Assembly (NCBI GenBank): GCA_028714595.1
Contig: JAQTMD010000006.1
Span: forward strand, 1-23,158
Origin: Candidatus Omnitrophota bacterium
Lineage (GTDB): Bacteria; Omnitrophota; Gorgyraeia; Gygaellales; Profunditerraquicolaceae
Length of the DNA stretch: 23,158 bases
Direction: 5' to 3'
The position numbers and the translations under genes are program-made. This document shows positions 22,735 to 23,158 of the stretch, piece by piece. The stretch's first letter is position 1; each line of letters opens with the position of its first letter. The notes under the pieces are model-generated. The model made no database searches. It was given only the letters and a program-made list of their open reading frames with translations, and was not told the DNA's origin.

Positions 22735-23127
22735 CTAGTTCTTCCTGCGCTGGTTCTCTTTGAAAATATTCTCGATCCGGGTGATGATATCCAGGGGATT
22801 AAAGGGTTTGCGCAGGTAGTTCTGGATCTGGAAAAAGGACAGGAGCGTGTCGTCCTCGTCTGCGGTAAAGAAACCGCTCATGGCGATGATGGGGATCTCC
22901 ATGGTGCCCGAGTAGTTCTTGAGCTTATTGGCGACTTCAAATCCCGTCATGCCCTTCATCTTCAGGTCGAGCAGGATGAGGTCGGGCTTTGCCCTCATCG
23001 CCGTCGGGAAAGCGTCGCAGGCATCGGAGACCGTCTTGACCTCGTAGCCGCTGAGCACCAGGGTCTCGCGCAACTCTTCCAGGAATTCCTTGTCATCGTC
23101 GACCACCATAATCCTTTTGTTTGTCAT
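22735..23127 (-). CDS. Single-domain response regulator, first of a flanking pair
   Basis: The 130-residue receiver has D10-D12, phospho-acceptor D54 (LILLDLKMKGMTGFE), a switch serine (IAMSG) and the LRKPF lysine. It has no DNA-binding domain. I chose ATG 23127 (MTNKRIMVV) because a GAGG site lies 6 bases upstream, over an ATG at the window edge which would add an unstructured decapeptide. It is followed after 12 bases by the GAF kinase gene. The promoter must lie in or beyond the remaining 31 bases at the right edge, in which I see no motif. Confidence 0.92.
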   Translation of the reverse strand: MTNKRIMVVDDDKEFLEELRETLVLSGYEVKTVSDACDAFPTAMRAKPDLILLDLKMKGMTGFEVANKLKNYSGTMEIPIIAMSGFFTADEDDTLLSFFQIQNYLRKPFNPLDIITRIENIFKENQRRKN

Positions 23128-23158
23128 GACAGACCTCACCGTAGCTGATAACACCATC

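Overview
All 23 recognisable protein genes lie on the minus strand, so the window reads from right (23158) to left (1). Gene spacing is tight: ATGA overlaps, abutting stops and starts, and only short non-coding gaps. No gene-free stretch exceeds about 160 bases, and no tRNA, rRNA, CRISPR array or transposase gene was seen. The base composition looks moderately GC-rich, and promoters of near-consensus sigma-70 type with AGGAGG-like ribosome sites are visible. The mix of type II secretion/pilus-like secretins, MotA/ExbB-ExbD, a periplasmic multihaem cytochrome and PAS/GGDEF/HD-GYP signalling points to a Gram-negative (diderm) bacterium. The architecture resembles candidate phyla such as Omnitrophota or relatives in the PVC/Elusimicrobia area. 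That placement is an impression from gene content, not a test.

Region 1 (23127 to 21149): a response regulator, GAF histidine kinase, response regulator cassette. The two stand-alone receivers are clear paralogues. A nested palindromic, REP-like element (21026-21134) lies just after it.

Region 2 (20956 to 16410): a PAS-GGDEF-HD-GYP cyclic-di-GMP protein with an apparently leaderless promoter, followed by a membrane-anchored coiled-coil protein, an unrecognised helical protein, a small two-helix membrane protein, a holin-4/YvlD-type membrane protein and a DUF502 membrane protein.

Region 3 (16305 to 12779): a MotA/TolQ/ExbB plus ExbD proton-channel pair, an unrecognised possibly cupin-like protein, a membrane-anchored serine beta-lactamase-fold protein without a visible class A general-base motif, a YggT protein and an MntP manganese exporter. 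An independently transcribed tetrahaem cytochrome c (12370-12711) with its own promoter and terminator follows.

Region 4 (12274 to 9889): a large soluble PAS histidine kinase with an unusual N-terminal domain and an apparently leaderless promoter, overlapping a single-domain response regulator and ended by a strong 16-bp-stem terminator.

Region 5 (9710 to 1, running off the edge) is the most distinctive part. A sigma-70 promoter drives an operon of a minimal MerR-type DNA-binding protein, a SurA/PpiC-like periplasmic chaperone, a GspC/PilP-like inner-membrane protein, a secretin, a 1034-residue exported coiled-coil/TPR protein, a second minimal MerR protein, a second secretin and a second coiled-coil/TPR protein. 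The MerR-secretin-coil/TPR set is therefore present twice. It looks like a duplicated outer-membrane secretin system with its own tiny regulators translated in coupling with structural genes. No secretion ATPase, platform protein or pseudopilin is in the window.
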